The notes under the pieces were generated by a model. It was given only the letters and a program-made list of their open reading frames with translations. It made no database searches and had not been told where the DNA came from. A stretch of 64,000 nt of DNA from Lophius americanus (Eukaryota; Chordata; Actinopteri; Lophiiformes; Lophiidae), in assembly GCA_037951165.1 (NCBI GenBank), contig JBBDHG010000107.1, forward strand, positions 1,679,501-1,743,500, written 5' to 3'. A program made the translations under genes and the position numbers. Shown here one piece after another: positions 8,301 to 59,399 of the stretch (positions are counted from its first letter, which is position 1; every line of letters starts with the position of its first letter).

Positions 8301-11291
8301 ACGCCACCAGCATGAGCTTCCGCCAGCTCTTCAGCCACATCGCTCGCTTCGTCCAGGATCCGGACGTCCGCTGGGAATACTGCCTACGTGCCAAGAGAGG
8401 ACAGACGGACACCTCACAGCCTGGTGAACCCACACACACACACACACACACGCACATAGTTGTACTTCAAGAAAAGGAAAGACAGTGAAAACACACACTG
8501 ATGTGCCATAACATTATAACCACCTGCCTGATATTGTGTAGCTCCTCGCTGTCTCACCAAAGCAGCTCTGTGATGTCACTGTGATGTCACTGTGATGTCG
8601 CTGTGATGTCACTGTGACGTCACTGAACTGTTTGGCACCTAACAATTAGGACCAGCATGAACTTTTTCGGCCGATTGTGCTACAGTATCTCTTCAGTGGG
8701 ATCAGACAACACGGGTTAGCCTTCACTCCCTACAAGCATCATTGAGCCTTCATTTGACCACAACACTGGTTTTCCTCCTTTAAACCTCTTTGGAAAGTTC
8801 TAACCACTGCAGACCAGGAGCACCCCACAAGACCTGCACTCGAAGGGGTGTCGTTCAGACTCTTATGCAGCGTTTACACCGAATCTGATATAAGTTTTTG
8901 ACTCACTCCACTGTGGGATTTGCGTTACTCACACAGCACAACCCTGTGAATGCAGTGAATACAATCAGTCTTATTCTGACCGTAGCTGTCGTTTGGTTAT
9001 AATGTTATGGCTGATTTGGTGTAGAAAGGCAGGAGGAAACTTGCTGCAGGTTTTGCCTTGAGTTTTCACAGATGCTACTGCTCCACCCTCTGGTCACCTG
9101 CAGCCACAGAGCAGAATTCACATGAACCTTGAATCCATGAGTCCAATTATTGTTGAACTAAGCGTTTAATTAATCATTCGAGGGTAAAACTGTAAAAATA
9201 AAAATACATCCAACAGGGTTTGAGTGGGATTAGAGAATTAATGACGTAATTCATTATTTGACTTAAATTCAATTTTAAAGAATTTACAAAAACAGTTTAA
9301 TCATTCAATGAACAAAATAATTGGAAATATATATTAGAAGAAAAAGTATTTTTACTGTAAAAAATATGCTTAATTAGGTAGGTTTAAAATATTAATCTTT
9401 CTGTGAATAGATTATTATTTTTATTATTATTATTTATAATTATCATTATATTAAAATATGGAAAATGTAATTCTAAACAATTTACACAAATGTATCTTCC
9501 AGAACTACTTGAACGATTTGATAAAAGAGATACGTTTTTAATGTATTTAAGCATGCAGGTCTAATTTTATTGCCCATTAAAATAACAACTAATTATCTTG
9601 TATATTGATTTTTAGATGAATAAATACATTTAATAATTCAATATAATTATAAACGTTAGATAAAAGTGATGATAATGACAAAACAATAATATAATATTTT
9701 AATAATTATACGTATTTATTTCTATTTCTTGAATGAATTCATTGATTTGAAGATATGGTTTAAAGTGTAATTGAATCATTTTATCACTGTGTTTATCACA
9801 CAGCTAAAAAACCTCTTCAGACAATCTTTACTCTAGATAACTTTAGGTCTCAGCTCCACCAGAGGGCGACGTCTCATCAGGATGAAGAGAGAAAAACCTG
9901 CATCAACGTGTTGGAGAATGAGGAGTGTCAGAAGTGTGAGGGGTTTGATTCTCTGTGATCTTCTGTCTCAGGATGTTTCAGTAAGGATCAGGTTTACCTG
10001 GATGGGATCCTCAGAATCCTCCGATACCGAAGAACCATCGACTTCAAGACGCTGACGTCTTTAGGAAAGGTCAGTAAAAGCAAACAAGCGCCTTATTTAA
10101 TATTTATTTATAAATAATTTATTTATTAATCTTCTTCGTCATCCAGCTGCTCGCTGTCAGCGTCGCCTCAGCTGATTGATTTGGCGTATATTTTACGCTG
10201 GAGGCCCCTTCCTGCCAACAACCCCCCCCCCCCCCCCCCCCCCAATTAATCCGGGCCTGGGACCAGCACTAGAACTACACAGAGTTTTGAGCTCTCAGTG
10301 GTGGGGTTACTGTTTCACATGATAATAATACAGTCAATTAATACAGGTAATATTTCACATGATAATAACGCAGTAAATGAATACAGGTAATATTTCACAT
10401 GATAATAATACAGTCAATTAATACAGGTAATATTTCACATGATAATAACGCAGTAAATGAATACAGGTAATATTTCACATGATAATAATACAGTCAATTA
10501 ATACAGGTAATATTTCACATTGCAATGAACGTAATATTTATGTCATGTTACAACATGCCTTAAAAATGAAGACAGGTAATGCGGCACATGATAATGTAAG
10601 GTAAGATGTTTAAGAAGTAATAGTGGACATTACGTTGAAGTTTATTTCTTTTGTATAAATATATATTTTAGCACTTTGAGATTTGATCCAAATGAAAAGT
10701 ACATTATAAATAAAATGTATTATAATTATTATGTATATGTAGCTCTTATTTTTACGTACACAACGAGCTTCATACGATAAAAACAAGTTCCCCTAAGCCC
10801 CTCCATCCGCACACACAAACACAAACACATCTACGTAATGCCACTTTAAAAACAGATTAGATGCTGCATAACCTAAATGAATCAACTTCTCATCCAGAAA
10901 GAGGCTTTTGTGTTTTGGTAGATTTTATCTGAATATCTGACAGAGTTTAGTATAAGATACAGTCAAAAAGGCTTTTCCACGGCGCTGAATAACAAAGAGA
11001 CGAAGCGTCCTGATTGACAGCTGTCTGAGCTGGGACCTGTTATGGGCGGGACCTCAGCGCCGCGGCTGCGCAGACCCAGAACGATGTCTTACAGCCGAAG
11101 TCAAAGAGACGCTTGTGTTTCCTCTGCAGGTGTCCTACGAGGACGTGGAGAGGCTGCAGCAGCTGGCGGTCTTCTCCCGGACCAGAATCCCACACTTCAT
11201 GCAAGACCAGGAGCGCTACCTGCAGAATCTGGACAACATCGTTGCCGTGAACGAACTGGATGACTCGGCGCTGCAAGATCTGCTTCCTTAA
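5262..11291 (+). CDS. matcap1: MATCAP-type tubulin tyrosine carboxypeptidase, 3' part (4 exons)
   Basis: Join of 5262-5394, 8118-8423, 9972-10069 and 11130-11291 gives 699 nt: 232 residues and TAA, all in phase at GT-AG borders. The protein has the zinc-metallopeptidase motif HEIGTH, spread over the first two exons, and a Glu-Glu pair (PTEEGLAS) with its second Glu 31 residues after the last His, the spacing I recall for the third zinc ligand in MATCAP. It continues with the family blocks RAKRGQTDTSQPG, CFSKDQVYLDGIL and SLGKVSYEDV. Enzymes of this family remove the C-terminal tyrosine of alpha-tubulin on microtubules. The 5' half is not seen, so the gene is partial (the human protein is about twice this length). 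KIAA0895L/MATCAP1 and KIAA0895/MATCAP2 are close paralogues. I choose MATCAP1 because FHOD1 and SLC9A5 lie next to it; that choice is inference. Confidence 0.85.
5588..5672. repeat. Short inverted/direct repeat pair
   Basis: TTCTGAAGTTTGGACTTC occurs twice and each copy is followed by (TT)CAGAACCAGAA, the complement of the TTCTGGTTCTGAA that precedes it, so the segment can fold into small hairpins. Its origin is unknown. Confidence 0.7.
5800..5905 (+). repeat. Dispersed repeat, 'aaataaatactc..aaagtacagatac' family
   Basis: GTAAGAAAAATAAATACTC and AAAGTACAGATAC are shared with 60630-60700, a shorter echo is at 30700-30725, and a reverse-oriented relative (ACTTAAGTAAAAATTGAC) appears near 15397. 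Acanthomorph genomes carry many copies of such sequences; I cannot name the family. Confidence 0.6.
6060..6545 (-). mobile_element. L2-like LINE fragment (3' end of reverse-transcriptase ORF)
   Basis: Read on the minus strand from 6539, the translation contains SFCPLKNISGLRPSRSDS and then HPFITSRLNYCNGVF. These match the conserved post-catalytic block of L2-type LINE reverse transcriptases (FHLRNI-LRP...L-HAF-SRLDYCN). Frame changes downstream (6020-6300) and the lack of any other LINE domain show a truncated dead copy lying in the MATCAP intron. Confidence 0.75.
7313..7345. mobile_element. Tc1-like terminal repeat remnant
   Basis: TCAGCCATAACATTATAA followed by ACACTGACAGG matches the ends of the Tc1-like elements at 8490-9021 and 22505-22958. 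No matching second end was found close by, so it is a solo or heavily eroded end. Confidence 0.6.
7370..7862 (+). repeat. C-rich sequence ending in TTATC repeats, possible LINE 3' end
   Basis: A 155-codon open frame here is dominated by Pro, Ser and Thr from cytosine runs and a terminal CA microsatellite. It ends in AATAAATGTTTAACTTATC followed by further TTATC units, a type of tail seen on some non-LTR retrotransposons. No protein domain is recognisable, so I do not call a gene. The retrotransposon reading is weak. Confidence 0.35.
8118..8423 (+). CDS. matcap1: matcap1 exon B (zinc ligands)
   Basis: The acceptor is TCTCCTCAG, the donor CCTG|GTGAAC. Entry is in phase 1, completing Gly of HEIGTH, and the exon carries THYLRGVNN, the Glu-containing PTEEGLASLHSVL block and RAKRGQTDTSQPG. 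It is the longest visible exon and the best conserved. A CA microsatellite begins seven bases into the following intron. Confidence 0.92.
8490..9021 (-). mobile_element. Internally deleted Tc1-like transposon
   Basis: The left end has GCCATAACATTATAACCACC and the right end GGTTATAATGTTATGGCTGA, a clear inverted pair. A TA follows the right end at 9022-9023. Inside, phrases such as CACTGCAGACCAGGAGCACC followed by CCCACAAGACCTGCA match the antisense of the helix-turn-helix region of a fish Tc1-like transposase I recognise, so the coding strand is minus. Most of the transposase is missing. A short array of TGTGATGTCAC words lies at 8570-8625. Confidence 0.8.
9150..9840. other. AT-rich intron segment
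   Basis: About 700 bases of strongly AT-rich DNA with small TTA/TAT runs (for example near 9410-9450) inside the MATCAP intron. No coding potential or known element is visible. The cause of the AT bias is unknown. Confidence 0.6.
9972..10069 (+). CDS. matcap1: matcap1 exon C
   Basis: The acceptor is TTCTGTCTCAG, the donor GGAAAG|GTCAGT. It encodes CFSKDQVYLDGILRILRYR and then TIDFKTLTSLGK, a strongly conserved block of the family. Phase 1 entry, phase 0 exit. Confidence 0.9.
10140..10300 (+). repeat. Dispersed repeat fragment with a 22-base poly-C run
   Basis: GCGTATATTTTACGCTGGAG, then CCCTTCCTGCCAACAACC and ATCCGGGCCTGGGACC, match a very common fish repeat (GCCCTTCCTGACGCAACCCTCC...ATCCGGGCTTGGGACC) that I associate with LINE 3' regions. 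Here its C-rich centre has grown into an uninterrupted run of 22 C at 10222-10243. Confidence 0.65.
10321..10520 (+). repeat. 40-bp tandem repeat, five units in A-B-A-B-A order
   Basis: Units of 40 bases ending ACAGGTAATATTTCACAT alternate between an A form (GATAATAATACAGTCAATTA) and a B form (GATAATAACGCAGTAAATGA). Eroded flanking half units extend it on both sides. Confidence 0.95.
11130..11291 (+). CDS. matcap1: matcap1 last coding exon
   Basis: The acceptor is TTTCCTCTGCAG. The exon opens with VSYEDVERLQQLAVFSRTRI, continues with PHFMQDQERYL and ends DDSALQDLLP followed by TAA at 11289-11291. The open C-terminus matches the normal end of the family. Confidence 0.9.
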   Translation: MSYEDVERLQQLAVFSRTRIPHFMQDQERYLQNLDNIVAVNELDDSALQDLLP

Positions 11292-12150
11292 CCGTCCGGT
11301 CTCCTGCTGCACCTGAGTCTGAGGGGAAGTGGAGGATGCTGGGAGACGGACTGTGACTGAATATCGCTGAAATAAACGTCCGGCGTGGTCCAGCCTTTAT
11401 TTCCACTTGAATGACGCCATCAAAAGGGACGTGCACACAACACCTCTACTCACGTGTTCACTTTTAGCCGATGCATGTTTGTGTGGCTGTTACCGTGACG
11501 ATACCTCAGCACCGCACCGCTATATATACATATATATGTATGTATGTATGTATGTATGTCTCACACGCAACCAATGCCTATACAGGACACTGCTTGGCTT
11601 TATCTAGGCTTTTATTTAAGTTTTTATACTTTGAGAGAAGAAACTGAATGTCTCTGATATTGGCTTCGAACCGTTACCTGTGTCGTTTTTACGCCTTAGA
11701 TCGTTTGCGTTCTCCTAAAGGACACCGAGGTCACGTCGGTACCAAACCACTGAGGAAGACCCAGACCGTGACTCTTCACCTATCAAGTGCCAGCTGTCAG
11801 AAAATGAAACTATCTGTTGTGTCCATCTGTACGGTGACCTCGGTGCACTTTGGTTTTCGGTTTGCTGCTGTGATGTGGGCCAAGCTTCCTGCTCCGACAT
11901 TAAAGGAGGAGTCAAACGCTAACGAGCTTTCTTACATAAAGACAAATGAATGAAGCCATGCGTCTCTGTGTGTTCAGAGTGTAGAGGGAGGATGGAAGAA
12001 CTTGATCGGCTCTCCAAGAATGTAACGACTAGAAGTTAAAGATGAGAGTTTATTAATGCCGGAGGGAAATTATGGTGTTAGAGCAGAACAACAAGTACAG
12101 AAAATAAATACACAAGGAACAAAATACAAATCTGATATCAAATATAAATG
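11292..12150. other. Intergenic DNA after matcap1
   Basis: This stretch holds the short 3' UTR, a small TATA/TATG microsatellite at 11519-11558 and, around 12040-12080, TTTATTAATGCCGGAGGGAA, a phrase like the 3' tail of several fish LINEs. No conserved coding sequence was found. Confidence 0.5.
11371..11376 (+). promoter_or_regulatory. matcap1: AATAAA poly(A) signal of matcap1
   Basis: A canonical AATAAA lies 80 bases after the MATCAP stop codon, suggesting a very short 3' UTR. The cleavage site cannot be fixed from sequence. Confidence 0.7.
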
Positions 12151-12159
12151 AGGGAAGAA

Positions 12160-12840
12160 CACACACACACATTCATAGACACATTCATACACACATACAT
12201 ACACACATATACATACATACACACACAATTATACACACATACATACACATATAAATACATATACACATTTATACACAGATACACATAAATACATACATAT
12301 ATATATAAATACACACACATACATATATACACACAGAAATACATATAAGTACATACACATATAAATACATACACACACATACATAGATACACATACATAC
12401 ATATAAATACATACATACAAACACGTACATACACACACATACATACACATATAAATACACACACACACATATATACACAAATGCATACATATAAATACAT
12501 ACACACACATACATATATACATATAAGTACATACACATATAAATACATAAACACATACATACATACACATTAATACATACATATATACACACAAATCCAT
12601 AAATACACACAAAAATACATACACACACATACATAGATACACATACATAAATACATACATACACAAATACATACACACATATAAATACATACATACACAT
12701 AAATACATACATACACACACAATTATACACGCATACACACATACACATATAAATACACACACATAAATAGATACACATATAAATACATACACACATATAC
12801 ATATAAATACACACACACACACACACATATATACATTCAT
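12160..12840. repeat. Degenerate ACACATACATA(AATA) microsatellite, about 0.7 kb
   Basis: It consists of mixed ACAC, ACAT and AAATACAT words without a fixed unit. The 140-203 codon minus-strand frames (Tyr/Val/Cys-rich) are translations of the repeat, not genes. Confidence 0.95.
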
Positions 12841-12879
12841 TCATACCATAATGTGATCTGAAGGCACTTTCCAAAAAGA

Positions 12880-13700
12880 GCAGGTCTACATTCAGGGTTC
12901 TTTATTCTAAAGGGACTCAATATGAAGAAGAATATGGAGAGAAATAACTGCCTTTAACAGGAAGAAACCTCCAGCAAACGTGACTCAGGGTGGAGGGAGA
13001 GACGGCCATGACCCTGAAGAGGATAACAAATGAGGGAATCATAACAATGTGCACTTTTATAGATGACCCGTGTCTTAAGAGCAGTTGTGAGGGGCTCGGG
13101 AGAATATTTGGGTTCAGGGTCTTGTATTTATATACTTATACTCAACTTTCCAGTTTACTATTGTGTACTAATACTACTAGTACTACAACTATTACTACAA
13201 GTCAACTAAAAAAAAGGACAAAGACCCCAGGGAATAGGTCAGTTTAGTAACATGCATTAATGGGAGGTAGACTTATAGACAACGAGAGAGAAGCTCAGTG
13301 CATTATGGGAAATCCCATAGGAAACTAAACCTACAGCAGCATAGCTTTGATAAAGTTTAATTACAAGCTTTATGAAAAAGTAAAGTTTGAAGCCTCCTCT
13401 TAAATCTAGAGACTGCGAGGATCGGAGAGCTGAAGGCTCTGGTTCCCATTCTACTTTCAGAGAATCTAGGCCACGGTATTGCGGGAGGCCAAGGAATTGC
13501 TGGAGGCCAAGGTAATGCCAGCCAGAGACGCTTTTGTGAAGCGGCTGTAGTCGTGTTGTAACCTGTAACGTTTGAAGGTGTTGTTGAACCGGGAGGATAT
13601 CAAAGATGATTGTAGGAATATAAACGCCTTGGGCAGGAATCTGTCATTCCTGAGCCGAGACAGAGGAAAGTCAGAAGTGATGAAAGTCATTTGAGTTATT
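12880..13700. repeat. Dispersed teleost repeat, unclassified
   Basis: Phrases such as TTTAACAGGAAGAAACCTCC, TGATAAAGTTTAATTACAAG and GAGAGCTGAAGGCTCTGGTT are ones I know from many fish genomes as part of an interspersed repeat. I cannot assign a class or see its ends. The 74-codon minus-strand frame here has no supported function. Confidence 0.5.
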
Positions 13701-13829
13701 CAGGTCAACAAAAACACTGATTCAATAATCTCACTAAGTGAAAGAAACGTTTATCTGAATGATAACTAATAAGGTCAAAAGTCATAACGTGTAAAACAAC
13801 ATGTCTGAACTAAATATAAGGTTCATGCA

Positions 13830-14305
13830 GTTTAAGTTGTCCAGGTTCACACAGTGAAACGGTCCAGGTTCTTACAGTAAAACAGTCCGGGTTCATACAG
13901 TGAAACAGTCCAGGTCCACACAGTGAAACAGTCCAGCTTCAGACAGTAAAATAGTCCAGGTTCATACAGTGAAACAGTCCAGGTTCATACAGTGAAACGG
14001 TCCAGGGTCACAAAGTGAAACGGTCCAGGTTCATACAGTAAAACAGTCCAGGTCCACACAGTGAAACAGTCCAGGTTCACACAGTAAAATAGTCCAGGTT
14101 CATACAGTGAAACAGTCCAGGTTCATACAGTGAAACGGTCCAGGGTCACAAAGTGAAACGGTCCAGGTTCATGCAGTAAAACAGTCCAGGTCCACACAGT
14201 GAAACAGTCCAGGTTCATACAGTAGAATAGTCCAGGTTCATACAGTAAAACAGTCCAGGTTCATACAGTCCAGGTTCACACAGTAAAATAGTCCAGGTTC
14301 ATACA
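13830..14305 (+). repeat. 23-bp minisatellite, locus 1
   Basis: About 20 imperfect units of GTCCAGGTTCATACAGTGAA plus ACA. Units vary between TTCATACAG, TCCACACAG and GTCACAAAG and between GTGAAACG and GTAAAATA. A larger block is duplicated (compare 13980-14070 with 14110-14200). It lies about 2.2 kb upstream of the FHOD1 start codon. The same unit recurs at 20120 and 21208. Confidence 0.95.
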
Positions 14306-16535
14306 GGAGTTTGATCATCAGGCACACATTAAAATCTGTTTCTACTTTAAGATAATATTTCATCAGATTTTTTCTCTTTTCTAAAAATGTGTTGTATTTG
14401 AAAACTCGTTTTGGACCAACTCAGACATGAAGCTTTTTTAATTTTTAATTTCATGCATGAACTGTTACGTACCAGTGGTGTTTAGGACGTGGGAGAGCAA
14501 CAGACTGTATTTGTTGTACCAGGATTGTTTTAAAAAAAAAGAGAGACTTCAGGCAGTTTAGCAGATAAACAACTCAATAATTTATTCAAATCAAAACCAA
14601 ATGTAACCATCAACTGAAGAACCGGTCTTCAAAAGGAAGACTCTCCGCCATCAAATAAAACACACCGTTAAACTCAAAATGACTCAACTACATCTGAAAC
14701 TATCACTCTCTGCAGCATGAAGGTATCGTGTCTGTTCAGACGGGTCTCACCACAGGACAGCTGTCCTCTGACCCACACCACTGTCAACTGGGCCTTTCAG
14801 AGGCGCTGTCCAATGACCCGCGGGCCTGGACTGCAGAAACTCTCTGCAGAAAGTGAGGGGGAGAGGAGGCCTCACCTGCAAAATATACACCAACGACTAC
14901 CAGGGCCGTAACATTTACCAGATTTCACATTTATTGAAATTTACATTTATTTTTCTGTTTTTTTAAAAGTAAGTCAGTCTCTTAGAAGTTTCCCTCATTT
15001 GTTGTTCTCTACTTCATTCAAACTGTTTTCTATGGATCGTCTCGTTTTTGTAACTTTTCTTTATGATCGTTTCTTCTTCTTGTGCCTCATCAGCAGAACT
15101 TTGACCCGACCTCACAACAGTTCAGTGTTTCCACTCATGATCTCACAGTCCTGCTGCTCAATGTGTTTCCATGCTGGACTGCCATGACGTCACTAGTGGG
15201 CAGGGCACCGGAAACGCTATTTTTTGATCACCTTCAAAATAAGAGGTGGTATTGAATAGAAGGTTCCTGAACGGTTCTGGGTTAATATAGTGCAGATAAG
15301 ACTGTTCTCTCACAGCATTAAGGTTCTGTGAGAGAACAGTCTCACCTGAGAGAACAGGTTCTCACCTGTTCTGTAATTTCATCTAGTCACGTCCTGTACT
15401 TAAGTAAAAATTGACGGTACTTATACTTTACTCGATTATTTCCATTTAATACTATATAATAGTTCTACTCCATTAAATCCATGTGGGGAAACATTGTTCT
15501 TTAATACTTTACTACATTTGTCCGACGGCTATAGTTACTAGTTACTTTTCACATAACATTTTTTTCATATCCTTTGCTGACCGGTGAAATTTCTTGTGTC
15601 TCCATTTCCAACAAAAACTAAAAGATTGAACCTTTTTTTCTGGCTTTGATTAAATTACTTAAAAACTGCCTTTGATGATATGTATTTTAGTAGGAAAAAA
15701 TATCAAGTACCTTAAAAATGTCTCTTCAAAGGTCCAATCAGATGTGTGATGTGATTCATTTTGAGATTAAGTCAATTCAAAATCAAAAAATAAATATGGA
15801 GTACAATTAAAATGAGTAAGTTGATGAAACTATAACGCTGAATATAAAGAAATTTTAAAAACAGACACGATTAAATGAATATATAAACCCAAAATAACCC
15901 AGACTTTTAAAGATTAGTAATGGGTGGTATGGTACACATTTCTTAAATTATTTCTGGAATGTGTTGTATGTCTTATTCGTTTTTTTAGTCATTTGAAAAT
16001 AATCCGTTTGATGTTGTGGCTGTTGTTGATGTTTTCATAATCCTGTTTTTCATAAAGGTGAATAACCGCCTTTAAGCAGGATTGTGTACTTATACATCAC
16101 TCTGCACAATTACAGAATTGTACAGTGTGTTGAATTTAGGGGCGCTAATGTTCATTAAAGAAAGGAATTATTCTAAAAGCCGGGATGCTTCTACTAGAAT
16201 CCTAAATTAAAGAAATATAATCATCAACATTGTTATGGTTTTTGTTATTATTATTATTATTATCAGCATTTATAGCAGTAGTAATAGAGCTGTTATTATC
16301 ACAAGTACTTTTAATATCATTATGGAGCTATCAGAAATAGGAGTGCTTAATGTATTCATGTTGTTCCAGTGGCTGTAATCAGTCCAGGTAGGTTTACTTT
16401 GAAAGGTCAGACCGGATGTAGTCTTCAGTATTTACGGTAACATGATGGATCTTGTGTTGGTGCAGCGAGCGCCGGGTTTCCTCACTTGAAGGAGAGTCCC
16501 AGTCCTGCAGGAGTCTTCACCGACACCAGTCCGCC
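14306..16535. other. DNA upstream of fhod1, promoter not resolved
   Basis: No gene is visible. A dispersed repeat with ACTTAAGTAAAAATTGAC and ACTTTACTCGATTATTTCC lies at about 15390-15560, and 15300-15370 holds an imperfect hairpin built from TCTGTGAGAGAACAGTCTC. A TTATTA run is at 16243-16262. The FHOD1 transcription start must lie within or near this stretch, but I see no TATA box or other clear core promoter element near the coding start. Confidence 0.45.
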
Positions 16536-57432
<40,897 letters not shown>

Positions 57433-57948
57433 GCCCAAACTGATCCGTGGATCAGTCACCCAGAGCCGCTGGGAGCCGCCGCTGGACACCGCGAGGATTG
57501 GACCGTTTTAAGGGACGCCGTTTCCATGGTTACTGGCCATTGAACTCCCTCCCAAGTTTTTCTGGCTCATCAGACTCGACATGCTGGATCGTCTCCGTCA
57601 CCCGGACGCAATGATTACGCACAGCAAGGAGTCAGTGTTCCGCCAAAACGCAACAAACATTAAACACATCACAGAACGGCCGACTGATGCTTGACTTCCT
57701 GTTTATACGGACTCATGGCGCCGCTTGCTGTTGTGGAGGGCCGCGACGAAGGTCACGTGACGTCTCGTGGTCCGTGGCACGTGTATGTTTCCTGCAGTGA
57801 TGTGTTCAGTGTCTGTCTGATTGGCAGGTTAATCCGAGTCGTTACAGACGCCTTGAACGAGAATGTTTTAATTTATTGGCCGTGTTTTTGCAAACGTGAG
57901 AGCGCTAACACGGGAACGCTTTGAATTAATCTGTGCTGGAAAATTATG

Positions 57949-57954
57949 AATAAA
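57949..57954 (+). promoter_or_regulatory. fhod1: Likely fhod1 poly(A) signal
   Basis: A canonical AATAAA lies 517 bases after the stop codon. A second AATAAA at 58230-58235, followed by T-rich DNA, is an alternative. Confidence 0.65.
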
Positions 57955-58229
57955 GTTAGTTTTTTAAATTTGACGGTGTGACTCTTAATAATGTGACTCT
58001 TTGAGGCGGGGTCAGAGGTCATGACTGACGTCTGTGATGACGTTCTGACGTCCGAACGTTTCCTCCCACAAACAGAATCACCACAAGGTGTCGGACGCGT
58101 CACTCTTGTGACGGCGAGTTCTCACAGGAAGTTTAGGTCTTCTGGTATTTTTGCACTCTTGAGGTGTTTTTGCTCGTCCTGCTGACTTCAGGTCACCGAC
58201 TGGAGGTTAAACGTGTTCCTCACATGATC

Positions 58230-58235
58230 AATAAA
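58230..58235 (+). promoter_or_regulatory. Second AATAAA downstream of fhod1
   Basis: It is preceded by CACATGATC and followed by GATTTTTGAT. It could serve as a distal fhod1 cleavage signal. Confidence 0.45.
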
Positions 58236-58404
58236 GATTTTTGATATGAAATGACGCGACTGTGGTTTGTTTGCTTCAACTCCGGTTCCAGAATAAAGTT
58301 CATCCAGAGCGCAGAAGAAGAGGAGCATAAAAACACGACTGGACCAGAACTGGAATACTGATTATAACATCACACAATCTGTTTAGATACGATTTATCAG
58401 AGGA

Positions 58405-58612
58405 CACGCCCCCTCTGTGTGTGTATGTGCATGTTTGTATGTGTGTGTGTGTGTGTGTGTGTATGTGCGTGTGTGTATGTGTGTGTGTGTGCGTGTATGT
58501 GTTTGTATGTGTGTGTGTGTGTGCCTGTATGCGTGTGTATTTGTGTGTGTGTATGTGGGTGTGTGTGTGACTGTGTGTGTATTTGCAGGTGTGTGTGTGT
58601 GTGTGTGTTCTC
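58405..58612 (+). repeat. TG-rich microsatellite
   Basis: (TG)n with CGTG, TATG and TTTG interruptions in the fhod1-slc9a5 gap. Frames through it on both strands are artefacts. Confidence 0.97.
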
Positions 58613-59399
58613 TCCCAGACGTGGGACAACAGATTGAATTTCTTCCATCACTACATCTGGTCCCTTATTAAGTTTATTTCTCCGACATGAATAAAGTTAA
58701 TTAAATATTTCTCAGCTGGTAAAACCGGCACCTTTAAAAAGTCTCAATTGGTCTTCGTGGATTAAAGAACAACTAATTACACTAAAGACCACGTTAAATA
58801 TTTTACACTAAGACGGAGCAGCAGCAACACTCGAGTGTAAATTTAACACCAGCCGACGAGGAGCGGCATTAAATTTACACGACGGCTTTGTGTCAAAGGT
58901 TCCCAGCATCAGAGTTTTTACTCTCCACAGGAAGTAGAGCCTCTGAAAAACAAACCGTAGAGAGGACCAGGATTGAACTGTATTTATATATATATTACTG
59001 TTTATATATATATATAATATAATATTTGAACTGTGTAGGCGCTGTATGACATTACAGCCTCGAATATCACCCCCATACAATTAAAAACAATCAAATAAAG
59101 TCGATTACGTTAATGTTTGAAACTTTAACTCAAGTAAGAGTTTGTCAGTATGGACATCAAAGTCTGCTTAAAGTATTAAAGTATGGAATGTTTCAACTAT
59201 AATAAATATATATAAAATCAAAAAGTAGTCATATGAAGGAAGGAAGAAAGAAAAATAGTAAAATAGAATAAAAATGTATAAAAATAAAAAAATTCAAAAT
59301 CAAAAAGTTGCAATATAGAAGTAAAAAACAATAAAATAAAATAACAATAAAAGTTGGAAACTGATAATAAAAAGTAGTTTAACAGAAAAAAAAAGTGAA
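58613..59399. other. Intergenic DNA with a small inverted repeat
   Basis: GTGTAAATTTAA (58835) and TTAAATTTACAC (about 58869) form an inverted pair around ACACCAGCCGACGAGGAGCG, like a short MITE end pair; the class is unknown. AT-rich DNA follows, with TATATA runs near 58985-59020. Confidence 0.45.

Noticed and set aside
12138..12874. Minus-strand frames of 140-203 codons, Tyr/Val/Cys-rich
   Set aside because: Translation of an ACAT microsatellite in several frames at once.
14540..14915. Possible LTR retrotransposon end (CAGGGCCGTAAC near 14900)
   Set aside because: No second LTR, primer-binding site or gag/pol sequence was found in the window; the resemblance is to a single short phrase.
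11292..16535. Search for EXOC3L1, E2F4, ELMO3 or TMEM208 between MATCAP and FHOD1
   Set aside because: No exon-like conserved sequence of any of these was seen on either strand.
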